From positions 1,364,001 through 1,428,000 of the forward strand of contig OZ231128.1 of NCBI GenBank assembly GCA_965153355.1: DNA of 64,000 nucleotides. The letters are read 5' to 3'. Of this stretch, positions 35,913 through 48,159 are shown piece after piece (the stretch's first letter is position 1; each line of letters starts with the position of its first letter). Both the position numbers and the translations under genes were made by a program. A model generated the notes under the pieces. That model was given only the letters and a program-made list of their open reading frames with translations, made no database searches and had not been told where the DNA came from. The stretch comes from Flaccisagitta enflata. Its lineage: Eukaryota; Chaetognatha; Sagittoidea; Aphragmophora.

Positions 35913-36599
35913 TCATGTTTTCATCCTTGAAAAAAAAAAGGCCTTTGGAGTTGATAAACTCAACGTGGTTATATTATCTTTCTTTCTTTCTTTTTTTCAT
36001 GCATTTACTGACAAAAAAAAAGAAAGTTGTGTCCATCTGAGATACAGTCAGTGATTTGGACTTCCTGCTTGGGACTGATAAGTTGCCGGAACCTGATCTA
36101 TAGCAAAGAGAAAAAAAAAGAAGAAAAAAGGCAAAAAAAAATGTGGACCAGAGGAGGGCCATAAAAAATTCTCCTCACAGTCCGAACTTAGTCTACCTCG
36201 GCCGACCTGAAGAGGTCAAACGAATGCGGAAAAAAGCGCCCTTTTCTTCATCACTTTCCCATCAACTCCCCCTTCCCCCCACAATTTGACATGTTAAATC
36301 AAAATAAAAGAGGCTGTTTACAGAATAACTACAAATTTTTCTGAAAAAAAATTTATGATTTTTGTCTTTTTAAGCTTCTAAAAAAATAGAATTTCACAAA
36401 AATTTCCCAAATTTGAATCTCAGCCTGGGCATTCTCTTATTTAGCATATCTCAGGCTCTTGTCTCCTATAATTATAAAAAAATGTATCTTTTGAAAAAGT
36501 GTACTTAGACTACCTAGACACCATCAACAGGCACTTTTTACCTTTTTTCTTCCAATTCCATACTTTGTCAGCGTAATTTTCCTTTTCCCCTCACTCACT

Positions 36600-36819
36600 A
36601 CCGTTCTATCCTCTCCTCCCACATCTTCCCTAAGTTCTAATACTTCTCTTTCACCATCTCCTTTTCTCTCCCCCCAACACCCTCCCTAAGGCCTAATACT
36701 TCTCTTTCACCATCTCCTTTCTCTCTCCCCCCAACACCCTCCCTAAGTTCTAATACTTCTCTTTCACCATCTCCTTTTCTCTCTCCTCCCCCAACACCCT
36801 CCCTAAGGCCTAATACTTC
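36600..36819. repeat. 56-57 bp minisatellite, left part
   Basis: Units TTCTCTTTCACCATCTCC, CCCCAACACCCTCCCTAAGG and CCTAATAC are in tandem. The array is interrupted by a hAT-like element and resumes at 37850. Confidence 0.9.
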
Positions 36820-36827
36820 TCTTTCAC

Positions 36828-37571
36828 CAGGGGCGTATTTGAGTCCAAATTTTTGGGACAGCAAGCCAAAATCTGTGTCCCAACGAGTCTTGTGTCCCAA
36901 TGATTTTTCTATTACTTATGTAGCTAATAATGCAACTAATATCATTTTTTGGTATTGCTTTATATGTACCTATTGTGTTATCATATAAAAGAAAGTCTTT
37001 CTTTACTACAGTGTAAATTGTTTACTATTCAAAGCAAAAACAAGCCCAAGGATAATATTTTGTCATATGATGTGGCATGTGCAACAATTCATCCTATGTA
37101 AATCTCATACAATTATCAAAATGGAAACAGAACCTGAAGAAGCATAGTTATTGTCAAAAATTTTGTCACATTTTTAACATTGTACTTTTCGAATCTTGGG
37201 GTAAAGCAAAATCGTTTTCCATCAGACATGTTTGAAGAGAATTAAATTTTTTGGTAAAAACTTGAAAATGAGTAATGATTCAGATTAATTTGATTGATGA
37301 ATGAATGGCCAAGGGAATGAATAGGCTCTGTAAATCGATCCCATAAAACCCCATCGTATTACAGCTGGAAACATTTGGAACCTTCTTCCCTCTCTCTTTT
37401 TTAGATGCGTCCACGCATCTCTATAAGAGGCTTTGTCCGTCCGTCCGTCCGTCCGTTGGTTGGTTGGTTGGTTGGTTGGTCGGTCCATCACGCTCGAGTT
37501 GAAAACGATCGCAAATGATCGCAAAGTCGATTTCATCATTTTAGGATCTGACATAGGGCTGATGCAATGTT

Positions 37572-37656
<85 letters not shown>

Positions 37657-37849
37657 TGTCTGTTTTAGTTTTCAAAAGAATGTCATTACGAGCTAAGCCG
37701 CATGTGGACGCATCGTTGTACCCCCGGGGTACTTGTTTTTCTCTCTCCTTCTCCCTCTCTCTCTTTCTCATTTGTGTCCCGCTGGATTTTGTGCCCCAAC
37801 AAAAAGGGCAGCAGCTGCTGCCCCTGACGCCCCATCAAATACGCCCCTG
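36828..37849. mobile_element. Non-autonomous hAT-like transposon with perfect 8-bp target duplication
   Basis: The terminal inverted repeats are CAGGGGCGTATTTGA (36828-36842) and TCAAATACGCCCCTG (37835-37849). TCTTTCAC is duplicated at 36820-36827 and 37850-37857. An 8-bp duplication and CAGGG termini are hAT hallmarks. It is 1,022 bp with no transposase, and inserted into the 57-bp minisatellite. A smaller element (37400-37741) is nested inside it. Confidence 0.9.
37400..37741 (+). mobile_element. Copy-specific-terminus element, GATGCGTCCAC variant, nested
   Basis: GATGCGTCCAC (37404-37414), in the hairpin with CACGCATCT, is matched by GTGGACGCATC (37704-37714). CTATAAGAGGCTTTGTCCGT and (GTTG)n are followed by (GA)n at 37575-37653. 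Confidence 0.75.
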
Positions 37850-38878
37850 TCTTTCACCATCTCCTTTTCTCTCTCCCCCCCCAACACCCTCCCTAAGTTC
37901 TAATACTTCTCTTTCACCATCTCCTTTTCTCTCTCCCCCCAACACCCTCCCTAAGGCCTAATACTTCTCTTTCACCATCTCCTTTTCTCTCTCCCCCCCA
38001 ACACCCTCCCTAAGGCCTAATACTTCTCTCTCACCATCTCCCTTTCTCCCCCCCCCCAACACCTTCCCTAAGTTCTAATACTTCTCTTTCACCATCTCCT
38101 TTTTCTCCCCCCCCACACCCTCCCTAAGGCCTAATACTTCTCTTTCACCATCTCCTTCTCTCCCACCCCCAACACCCTCCCTAAGGCCTAATACTTCTCT
38201 TTCACCATCTCCTTTTCTCTCCCCCCCCAACACCCTCCCTAAGGCCTAATACTTCTCTTTCACCATCTCCTTTTCTCTCCCCCCCCCCAACACCCTCCCT
38301 AAGTTCTAATACTTCTCTTTCACCATCTCCTTTTCTCTCCCCCCCAACACCCTCCCTAAGGCCTAATACTTCTCTTTCACCATCTCCTTCTCTCCCACCC
38401 CAACACCCTCCCTAGGCCTAATACTTCTCTCTCACCATCTCCTTTTCTCTCCCCAACACCCTCCCTGCCTAATACTTCTCTTTCACCATCTCCTTTTCTC
38501 TAACGCCCTCCTAAGTTCCATCTCTCTTTCACCATCTCCTTTCTCCCCCAACACCTCCTAAGTTCTAATACTTCTTTCACCATCTCCTTTTCTCTCCCCC
38601 AACATCCTCCCTAAGGCCTAATACTTCTCTCTCACCATCTCCTTTTCTCTCCCCCCCCAACACCCTCCCTAAGTTCTAATACTTCTCTTTCACCATCTCC
38701 TTTTCTCTCCCCCCCAACACCCTCCCTAAGGCCTAATACTTCTCTCTCACCATCTCCTTTTCTCTCCCCAACACCCTCCCTAAGGCCTAATACTTCTCTT
38801 TCACCATCTCCTTTTCTCTCCCCAACACCCTCCCTAAGGCCTAATACTTCTCTTTCACCATCTCCTTTTCTCCCCCCC
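37850..38878. repeat. 56-57 bp minisatellite, right part
   Basis: About 18 further copies of the pyrimidine-rich unit seen at 36600-36819, with C-run length variation. Confidence 0.9.
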
Positions 38879-38985
38879 CCTTCCTTATTCCTGAGCTGGG
38901 TCATTCCTACCTTTTGCACATTTGCCATTCCGGCGCTGTTCCTTTGCTGAACGCGTTCATGTTGACGTGTCAGAATTGCTATCTT

Positions 38986-39320
<335 letters not shown>

Positions 39321-39600
39321 TGAACACGCCTGTCAGTGGCAAGTCAAGTCATGAGGTGAAAGACCAAGCCGCAATTCTCTCTCCTCTTTCGCCCACATTT
39401 CACTTGATGTCCCTCCTAAATCCAAAACCATCTCGGCTTATATGCCTAACTCTTGCCAGTCCCACGCTCAAAAACTCTGTGTACGTGAATACAGAATGAA
39501 GGTGAAGATGACCATCCGTGACCACTCTCATTTGTACAAGAATGTTGCACAGAACTGAAACGTTTTAATACAGTACCCCCCTCTCTCTCTTCCTCCTCCC

Positions 39601-39786
39601 CACAAGGCCGGATACACGAGCAATAACTAGTCGCTTGCGGGTGGGCAGGGGTATTTATGCAGGTGGGAGGGGGCAGTATGTGAATGGACAGGGGCAGCGA
39701 TACTCAGCAATCACTTTACCGGTAAATTTTGCGTCATCCAAATTTTCCGGATGGACGGATGGAGTCACTCAGCAAGCGACTAAAAA
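39601..39786 (-). mobile_element. Copy-specific-terminus element, GTCGCTTGC variant
   Basis: Inner AGTCGCTTGC (39629-39638) and terminal GCAAGCGACT (39772-39781) are exact complements with a sequence not used by the other intact copies. CACAAGGCCGGATACACG starts it and TAAAAA ends it. Confidence 0.75.
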
Positions 39787-40057
39787 CATTAGTTTATGTG
39801 ATAACAGCGATACAAAAAAAAGTGGTTGCACAAATAAATTGAAAACCCATTCCTCCGTCATGCAAAGAAAGCAATCTCAACCGGGCAACAGTCGGCGACA
39901 TACCTACTTGTACATTCGCGTGCGTGCAGCTTAAAATAAATACACAAGAACCACAGTTGCACTTAATTCCTTAAAAATCTTTCAAGCTCTACAACTCGCT
40001 TTGTTGAAGAAAGGTGTATCTATCCGTCCGTCTGTTAATGTCGGGGCTTACTGGCAA

Positions 40058-40230
<173 letters not shown>

Positions 40231-40412
40231 CATCTTTTTTTTTCTTTTTCCATTGAAATCAAGACTATCTTGGCAAGTTGTCATCAGTTGGATCGATATT
40301 TTTGTTTCGGTCGCCTCGACATCAGACCGTTTTTTTTTTTTTTTTACATCAGGCCGTCTTGTTTTCATAGCATCATTTAAGCTCCCAAGCTCAAGAGTGA
40401 GGGAGTGAAAAG

Positions 40413-40605
40413 AAAACAAGTGACGCGGGTCACAATATAGTTGCGGATGGGTGGGCAGGGGCGTCGAACCCCTATTTACCCCCATTCCCTCCACACACAT
40501 ACACAAAAAGCATTACGCTCATTTTCCCACTTCACGGACCAACGGACCAACGGACGGACGGACGGATGGACAAAGCCTCCTATAGAGTTGCGTATCCGCC
40601 ACTAA
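40413..40605 (-). mobile_element. Copy-specific-terminus element, GTTGCGGAT variant
   Basis: Inner GTTGCGGAT (40440-40448) is answered by ATCCGCCAC (40594-40602), one mismatch from the exact complement. The diagnostic T that separates it from the 14115 copy is retained at both ends. Confidence 0.7.
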
Positions 40606-40612
40606 AAAAAAC

Positions 40613-40800
40613 AAGGCCGGATACACGGCTACCCTAGTTGCATGCGGATGGGCAGAGGCAGTGATGAAAAAGGTTACTGGAGCATTTGGGCAGGAGCAGT
40701 AAGCTCAAAAAGCTACAAAACGCCGAAAAAGAATAAAGGGGACCAACCAATCAACCGACCGACCAACCCACTGACTGACCGACATAGCGAGGTGTAGAGT
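40613..40800 (-). mobile_element. Copy-specific-terminus element, AGTTGCATGC variant, decayed at one end
   Basis: AACAAGGCCGGATACACGGC and AGTTGCATGC are at the left. GACATAGCGAGGTGTAGAG is at the right, where the hairpin is degenerate. Confidence 0.5.
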
Positions 40801-40974
40801 TTATGGTTTCACGCATGAATGATCTGAATATTATCACTTATGAACGCGCAAACGAGGATTGTAACGCCGTCTGTTTGTGATGATATGACTCCGTATCACC
40901 ACTCACCAGGATGGATGTTGAAAGAGGGTAGACTCCATGTATGTAGACATTGAATAAATATCTGAGATCTTCCT

Positions 40975-40993
40975 TTTCTTTCTTTCTTTCTTG

Positions 40994-41060
<67 letters not shown>

Positions 41061-41086
41061 TTTATTTTCTTTCTTTCTTTTTATTT

Positions 41087-41117
<31 letters not shown>

Positions 41118-41118
41118 G
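40975..41118. repeat. (CTTT)n microsatellite
   Basis: About 140 bp of CTTT with two TTATTTT interruptions. Confidence 0.95.
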
Positions 41119-41233
41119 CAGTCCTTGTGTGGTTGTTTCCGCCCCAAAGTTTTGGCTTCCGTGGAAGGAAAAACCGATTCCAAGCGATATTCAACCTTGA
41201 GTTTTATTGACGGCCATCTTTTATTTTCAATAA

Positions 41234-42018
41234 AACAAGGCCAACACCTATAAGTCGCGTGCGGGACATAAACAGTTTCATTTAACTGACTCCACCAGTT
41301 TCAATTCAAGCCTTGAAACACACCAGTCTCTATCCAAGCCTTGGAACCCACCAGTTTCAATTCAAGCCTCTAAACGCTATTAGTTTCAATTAAATCTTGA
41401 GACCTAACAGTTTCAATTCGACCTTGAAACCATCCAATTTTAATTGAGGCCTTAAAACCCACCAGTTTCAATTGAGGCCTTGAAACCCACCAGCAAGGGT
41501 TAAAATTCTTCCAAGCTTCCGAGAAGCATGTGGGAAGCATATACGTCTTCTACATAAGAAGATTAAAGAAATCTCAAAAATTTCCAAGAAGCGCCACTTC
41601 CCGCTTCTCCACAATTTGAATGCCTGCCCACCAGTTTCAATTCAAGCCTTAGAACCCACCAGTTTTTATTGAAGTCGTGGAACCCACCAGTTTCAATTTC
41701 AACCATGAAACCCACCAATTTCAATTCAAGCCTTGAAACCCACCACTTTCATTTCAGGCTTGACCTAAAATGACTTTAAATGCCTTAAATGACTAAGAAT
41801 AATCTGAAATGAATTACTATGACAAAAAAAATGACAAAATCTTAAAAAATGACAAAAAATGACAATTTGATTTTAAGATGACTTAAAATGACTTAAAATT
41901 ACATTAAATGGCTTAAAATGACATAAAACGACTAAAATGACTGAAAAAGACTTACAGACTGACAAAAAAACCGACGGACAGAGCGGGTCATAGAGTCGCG
42001 TGAACACACGACTAAAAA
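41234..42018 (-). mobile_element. Copy-specific-terminus element with 27-bp repeat interior
   Basis: AACAAGGCCAACACC, inner AGTCGCGTGC (41253-41262), diverged repeats of CCACCAGTTTCAATTCAAGC (41290-41760), TGACTTAAAA repeats, then the hairpin GTCGCGTGAACACACGAC and TAAAAA. Confidence 0.75.
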
Positions 42019-42320
42019 AAAGTGAGACCACGATCGAAAATAGTGACTACAGCTACACGGGCTCTTTCTACGGCACTTGAAGATGAATAAGTCAAAAGCG
42101 AAGCGAACGCGGTATTGAAACCATGTCATGCTTTTCGCCAGCACGAGATTTGGAACTGTTTGGATGAAATAATGCAGTATTTTACCGGAAAGATGGATCC
42201 TCATCCGCAAGCAAATTGCCTCAAGGGATTGATCCATAACATATCTCCATTCGTGAGCGGTTCTTATTTCACTGCCCCTTTCCACCCGCACGCGATTATC
42301 AAGGGCGTCGCCTGAATTCA

Positions 42321-42510
42321 TTTTTAGATGCGTCCTCGCATCCCAATAAGATCAAGAGGGAATGACCAGTTGACCACCCATCTATTCAGGTAATTCAAAC
42401 TTCAAAAAATTCAAAATTTAGGGTATTCTCTTCACTTTTTTTTATTTATTCTAGTATCTTATTTTAATAGAGGACGCATCTTCATATTGAACATCGCTTG
42501 GCCTTGTTTT
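42321..42510 (+). mobile_element. Copy-specific-terminus element, AGATGCGTCCTC variant
   Basis: AGATGCGTCCTC (42326-42337) is matched exactly over 12 bases by GAGGACGCATCT (42470-42481). It ends GCTTGGCCTTGTTTT. The best preserved short copy, 190 bp. Confidence 0.8.
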
Positions 42511-42593
42511 CTTCCTCATCAATGACCACGTGTTCAATAAATGTCTCGAGTGACCGCCTAAGGATAGATTTTTTTTCAAGACTTGCTTTTGCA

Positions 42594-42870
42594 TTAAGGG
42601 GGCGTTTCTAGTTAAAGTCGATTGCGTTTTGAACGGGTCCACTCGGTCGCTCGCTACGTTCGTTCGCTCGCACCGCTCACTCCGCTCACTCGCTCCGCAG
42701 CGCTCTGCTTCGCTATGCTCACTTTGCTCGCTCGCTACATTCAGGGGCTCGCTCACTCACTTCGCTCACTCCCTTGTAGGAAAGTTGAAATTCTTGAATA
42801 TGTGTTCACACTGTTATCGCGTTTCACAGGAAAAAACGTGTTTTTGGCGCTCACTAGAAACACGCCCTAA
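42594..42870 (+). mobile_element. CTCACTC-rich MITE, intact copy
   Basis: TTAAGGGGGCGTTTCTAGTT at the left and CACTAGAAACACGCCCTAA at the right are inverted ends. The interior has GCTCACTC-type repeats, ATTCTTGAATATGTGTTCAC and TATCGCGTTTCACAGG. No coding capacity. Confidence 0.85.
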
Positions 42871-42899
42871 GTCCCATGAGCTGCCTTCTTCCGGGCAAC

Positions 42900-43070
42900 T
42901 TTGTGCCTCCTTCTCTCCTCTCTCTTCTCTCCTCTTCTTCCTTTTCCTTTTCCTCCTTTTCTTTTTCCTCTTCTTCCTCCTCCTCCATTTCCTCTTCTTT
43001 TTCCTCCTCCTCCATTTCCTCCTCTTCTTCCTCCTCATCTCGTCTTCTTTCCTTAGTTTTCTTTCGCGCG
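42900..43070. repeat. TTCCTCC/TTTTCC pyrimidine tract
   Basis: Low-complexity C/T-rich sequence; Ser/Phe and Lys/Arg frames are artefacts. Confidence 0.85.
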
Positions 43071-43074
43071 TATT

Positions 43075-43495
43075 TTTTCCCTCATCATTCACGACGTTTT
43101 CCTTCTCTGACTCTCGCTCTTGTGTCTGTTTGAATCAACTGGATTGTCTGTTGATTTATTGGTCTGTTGGCCTGTTGGTCAGTTGGTCTGTTGTCTGTTG
43201 GCGTATTTCCCTCTCATCATTCACGACGTTTTCCTTCTCTGACTCTCGCTCTTGTGTCTGTTTGAATCAACTGGATTGTCTGTTGATTTATTGGTCTGTT
43301 GGTCTGTTGGCCTGTTGGTCAGTTGGTCTGTTGTCTGTTGGCCTATTTCCCTCTCATCATTTACAATGTTTTCCTTCTCTGACTCTCGCTCTTGTGTCTG
43401 TTTGAATCAACTGGATTGTCTGTTGATTTGTTGGTCTGTTGTCTGTTGTCTGTTGGTCTGTTGTCTGTTGATTTGTTGGTCTGTTGTCTGTTGTT
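43075..43495. repeat. Three tandem 128-137 bp units
   Basis: CTCATCATTCACGACGTTTT and GAATCAACTGGATTGTCTGT recur at about 43081, 43214 and 43353 with TGTTGGTCTGT sub-repeats. Confidence 0.9.
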
Positions 43496-43795
43496 GGTTC
43501 TCTTCTCGCTTTCTCAAAGTCCTTTTACTTCATTTTTCACATATATCTGACTTACCTTTTCTTTTGCTTTTGCTCTCTGCCTTCTTTCGACTTCTTCTTT
43601 TTTTTCTTCTTCTTCTTTTTTTCTTTTTTTGCCTTCATTTTTTACCTCTTTGCGTCATTTTTTCTCCTCTTTTCCTTTTTCTTGGTGACCTTGTCCTTGG
43701 ACGTTGATAGACTTGGATATTTCTTCTCATTTTCATGTCATGATTATTCTGATAAGAAACCGACATTAGAGCCTTATATCAAATGTTGTTCACAC

Positions 43796-44208
43796 TTTAC
43801 AGACGGGACCCTGATAAGAGCGGAGGAGGGACCCAAAGTTTTAGCATAACCCCCTAAAGCTTACATAGTTCAAGCAAATTTCTAACTTGCTGTGGCGGAA
43901 TATACCTTAGGTGGATACAATTGGCGCCACCGTGGCGATTTTCAAATTTCCACCTAGAACACCCCCAAATTGTCAAAATTGAAGAAAAACTTACCCAATT
44001 TTTTTGATGGCGCCGTTGGGTGATTTTTTTAAATCTGAGGGTTTTCTAGGTGGAAATTCAAAAATCGCCACGGTGGCGCCAATTGTATCCACCTAAGGTG
44101 TAAACCGCCATAGCAAGTGAGAAGAATGCTTGAGCCATGCAAGCTCTAGGGGGTGATGCTAAAACTTTGGGTCCCTCCTCCGCTCTTATTAGGTTCCCAT
44201 CTGTAAGT
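43796..44208. mobile_element. 413-bp fold-back MITE with about 190-bp arms
   Basis: AAGAGCGGAGGAGGGACCCA pairs with TGGGTCCCTCCTCCGCTCTT, and GGATACAATTGGCGCCACCG with CGGTGGCGCCAATTGTATCC. The loop is near 43975-44025. Confidence 0.9.
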
Positions 44209-44584
44209 TTTCGATACGCGGAATACGCATGATTTGATAATTTTCTTTACGCGTGCTACACGACACAATAAGCCACTCTTCCGTTGGTCCATCGGTCGGT
44301 CGGTGAGTCCATCCGTCTATCCATCTGTCTGTCACAAAGTCAAAAGTTCGTTCAGAACATTTTTGTTTGTCAGTGAGTCTGTCCGTCTGTCTGCCCAGCT
44401 TTTTTCTGGATATTCCGATGCACGCGACCTTTGTTTCCTCACTGATGTTTGTGTTTATCCTCTTTCCTTTTTCATCAATTCAATGGCAATACCATGCCAT
44501 CTCTTTGCCTTCAGCTTCGCTCACTATTTTCTTTTTTAAACAGACACATCCGCCAAAAGAAAAAAAAAAGAGGAATAAAGAATA

Positions 44585-46457
44585 AACAAGGCCAACACCT
44601 TTAAGTCGCGTGCAGGACAAAAATAACTGAACTGACCTGACTCCTTAATGTATCTTTTTATCAAAAATCAGATTTAAAACAGACATAAACCAGACCCAAA
44701 CCAGACCCAAACCAGACCCAAACCAGACTCAAACCAGACTCAAACCAGACTCAAACCAGACTCAAACCAGACTCAAACCAGACTCAAACCAGACTTAAAC
44801 CAGACTCAAACCAGACTCAAACCAGACTCAAACCAGACTCAAACCAGACTCAAACCAGACTCAAACCAGACTCAAACCAGATTTAAACCAGATTTAAACC
44901 AGAATTAAACCAGAATTAAACCAGATCTAAACCAGACCTAAACTAGACCTAAACCAGACATAAACCAGACATAAACCAGACATAAACCAGACATAAACCA
45001 GTCATAAACCATAAACCAGACATAAACCAGACATATACCAGACTCAAACCAGACTTAAACCAGACTTAAGCCAGACTTTAGCCAGACTTAAGCCAGACTT
45101 AAGCCAGACTTAAAACCAGACTTAAAACCAGACTTAAACCAGACTTAAACCAGACTTTAACAAGACTTAAACCCGACTTAAAATGACTTAGAATTACTAA
45201 GGATGACTTACCAGACCCAAACCCGACTCAAACCAGACTCAAACCAGACTCAAACCAGACTCAAACCAGACTCAAACCAGACTCAAACCAGACTCAAACC
45301 AGACTCAAACCAGACTCAAACCAGACTCAAACCAGACTCAAAACAGACATCAACCAGACATAAACCAGACATATACCCGACTTAAACCAGACTTTAAACC
45401 AGACTTAAACCAGACTTAAACCAGAATTTAACAAGACTTAAACCAGACTTAAAATGACTTAGAATTACTAAGAATGACTTAAAATGAATTGAGATGACTT
45501 GAAATAATTTAAAATGGTGTAAAATGACAAAAACTTTCAGAGTCAAAAAATGACTTTGAATAACTTAAAATGACCTAAAATGACTTGAAAAGACATAAAA
45601 CAACAAAAACTTCAAAAGTCAAAAAATGACTTAGAATGACTTAGAATGACTTAGAATAACTTAGAATGACTTAGAATGACTTAAAATGACTTTAAATAAC
45701 TTGAAATGACCTACTATCTTGGTCAAAATAAGAGTCCTCACAATTGAATTTAGTTCTTAAACCTTGAATATTGATCATAAAAACCTGTTTTCTTATTACA
45801 GAGGTTTATTTAAGCGTATTTTGGCACTAGATATTGCTTGTATAGTGTTTTCTATAGTGTCAAATTGCAGCATCACTGATTTGCGTGTGACAGGTTTCTC
45901 ATCTCTTTTATCTGTTTTTGCCACTTTGGTATTATGGTGAGGCTTGTACTAATTTTGTTGGAAAATCTTAACAATTAGAGCAAATGAGCTCTGAATGGTG
46001 GCAAATGAAGGGTCATTTGAAGCTCTTTACAACGGTCACCAATTTTCTTACATTTCTATTATTTCTATGTATAGAAAATATCCAAATGAAGCGCTGAAAT
46101 TTCAAAAACGGAAATCAATGATTTATACCTTAGATATCAAAATGAATCATTTTACTCTTTCTGCTGTAAAATCTAAACGAATTGAGCTGCAGAAGTCTGC
46201 TTGGTGGCATTAGATCTCATTTACGCAGAGCTTTCTAAAGGTCACCAATTTCTATATGTTTTTTTGAATAATCTGGCCACAATGTAAGAAAACATGGCGG
46301 ACTCTTAATTTGACCAAGATAGTAAAATGACTTAAAATAACGCAAAACAACAAAAAAAAGCTAACGATCACCGACCGACCGACCGACCGACAGACAGACA
46401 GACGGAACAGACGGTCATAGTCTATGACTCATAGAGTCGCGTGCACGCGACTAAAAA
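44585..46457 (-). mobile_element. Copy-specific-terminus element with 11-bp CAGACTCAAAC array
   Basis: AACAAGGCCAACACC, inner AGTCGCGTGC (44604-44613), about 70 copies of CAGACTCAAAC and variants (44680-45440), TGACTTAAAA repeats, a nested inverted-repeat element (45714-46326), (GACC)n, then the perfect 18-bp palindrome AGTCGCGTGCACGCGACT (46435-46452) and TAAAAAG. Confidence 0.8.
45714..46326. mobile_element. Nested inverted-repeat element, about 610 bp
   Basis: CTATCTTGGTCAAAATAAGA and the complement of TCTTAATTTGACCAAGATAG form the ends (24 of 25 bases matching). The interior is AT-rich with a repeated GGTCACCAATTT phrase at 46035 and 46235. It interrupts the TGACTTAAAA repeats of the host element. 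Confidence 0.75.
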
Positions 46458-46534
46458 GTTTTCATCGACAAACGTCCTTGGATTGCATCGTTTCTCTCGT
46501 CCCCGCACTGACACGCCCAGCACGATTTCTCAAT

Positions 46535-46661
46535 CATTTCATTTCATTTCATTTCATTTCATTCTATTTATACGAATGAAGGAGGAAAAATAATGATGGA
46601 GGGGAAGGCCAGACCATGAAGAAAGGAAAGATTAGTGGGAGGAAGACAGGATGAAGAAGAA

Positions 46662-46693
<32 letters not shown>

Positions 46694-47045
46694 AGAAAAA
46701 GAAAAAGAAAAAGAAGAAGAAGAAGACAAAGAAGAAGAAGAAAAAGAAAAAGAAAAAGAAAAAGATAAGGAAAAAGAAAAAAAAGAAAAAGAAAAAGAAG
46801 AACAAGAACAAGAACAAGAACAAGAACAAGAACAAGAACAAGCAAAAGGAAGAAGAAAAAAGTCACCAAGCCATTTACAGACTATCCTGGCCTATGCATC
46901 AAACTCTTCACATGAGTAATGTGTAAACATTCATTCATTAAATTCATTCCAACCATTCATTCAATTCTTTCCCTCATTCGTTCATTCATTCGCCCGTTCA
47001 TTCATTCATTCATTCATTCATCTCATTAATTCATTCATTCATTTA
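46535..47045. repeat. (TTTCA)n, (GAA)n/(AAG)n and (ATTC)n repeats
   Basis: ATTTC units lie at 46535-46560, GAAGAA/AAAAAG purine repeats at 46650-46860, and ATTC units at 46930-47045. Glu/Lys-rich frames are artefacts. Confidence 0.9.
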
Positions 47046-47270
47046 CATAGAGATTTTTTTTCAAGTGGGGGAAAGTATTAAGACATCAAATCTTGATTAT
47101 GAAATTTTAGGATAAACCAAAGTTAGTTTATAGTTGTAAACTAATTGACAATTACTTTTCCAGAAAGAAAAGATATTTTTGACAAAAAGATTTCAGGAAA
47201 ATCAAGGTTTTTTATACTTTTCCTCATGTGATTGAAGCTGAAATGACAAAATCCAAGTGAAAAACTGTTT

Positions 47271-47526
47271 TTAGTCGCGTGCTACGCGACTCTACACCCC
47301 GCTTTGTCCGTCCGTCGGTCGGTCGGTCGGTTGGTCGGTTGGTCGGTTGGTCGGTCGGTCCCCATTTTACTTTTTTTATTCGTTTTACTTTTTTGACCTC
47401 ACCGCTCCTGCCCAAATGGTCTAGTGACCTCAAATACGGCCCCTGCCCACCCGCACGGCCCCTGCCCACCCGCACGGCCCCTGCCCACCCGCACGCGACT
47501 TCGGCAGCCGTGTATCCGGCCTTGTT
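47271..47526 (+). mobile_element. Copy-specific-terminus element, GTCGCGTGC variant, intact
   Basis: AGTCGCGTGC-TAC-GCGACT hairpin (47273-47291), CTACACCCCGCTTTGTCCGT, (TCGG)n/(TTGG)n, three copies of CCCCTGCCCACCCGCACG, then GCACGCGACT (47491-47500), an exact complement of the start, and GCCGTGTATCCGGCCTTGTT. Confidence 0.85.
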
Positions 47527-47928
47527 GAATAAAAATTAGAGTTGAGATATTGAAATTAATGACACAAATAAACAGATTGTCAACTTTTTGACCAAAATAA
47601 ATCATCTTTGTGCATAATTCAAAAATTCACCATTGTAAAAAAATGATCTAAACCTAATGGATTGAAAATGGACAACTATGCTAAATTGAAGTCAAAACTG
47701 GTTAAACATATTTTTCTTTCTTGAATAATAAATGTCAAGTAGTTTGTAACCATATTCTGACTTTCGTTTACCTTAAAATTGCATGATTAAAATTCGTTGT
47801 CTTAACACTTTCCCCCCCTTGAAAAAAATCATCCCGTAACTCACTCAGTTTGTTCATTCATTCAAGAGGAACAAGATCAAAACAAGAACAAGAACGAAAA
47901 AAAGGACAAGAAAACCATGAATGAGAAG

Positions 47929-48055
47929 AACAAGGCCAAGTAGGCCAATAAGGTGCGACGTGAGGATCGTCGAACGAATGCGTTACCGACAGACCGACAG
48001 ACCAACAGACCAAGCAACGGAAACAGCCAGTTATAGAGGTGCTTTGTCGCACCTA
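47929..48055 (-). mobile_element. Copy-specific-terminus element, GGTGCGAC variant
   Basis: GGTGCGAC (47952-47959) is matched by GTCGCACC (48046-48053) in a terminal hairpin GGTGC-TTTGTC-GCACC. Only 127 bp long, with (GACC)n-type interior. Confidence 0.7.
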
Positions 48056-48149
48056 GGGATGTGGAAGCGGTTGATTTTCATGCCACTTCCACCGCTTCCG
48101 CTTCCGCTTCCGCACCTAAAAGCAAGAAGACGAGAAGAACAAGCAGAAT

Positions 48150-48159
48150 NNNNNNNNNN
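48150..48159. other. Assembly gap of 10 Ns
   Basis: Ten N bases, a typical placeholder for a scaffold join of unknown size. Order and orientation of sequence on either side may be unproven. Confidence 1.

Noticed and set aside
42115-42315. 66-residue plus-strand frame (EIWNCLDEIMQYFTGKM)
   Set aside because: Composition looks protein-like, but it runs into an element end (CCACCCGCACGCGA), has no recognised family and no supporting neighbouring exon.
46635-46926. Glu/Lys-rich frame of about 94 residues
   Set aside because: It is a translation of GAA/AAG purine repeats.
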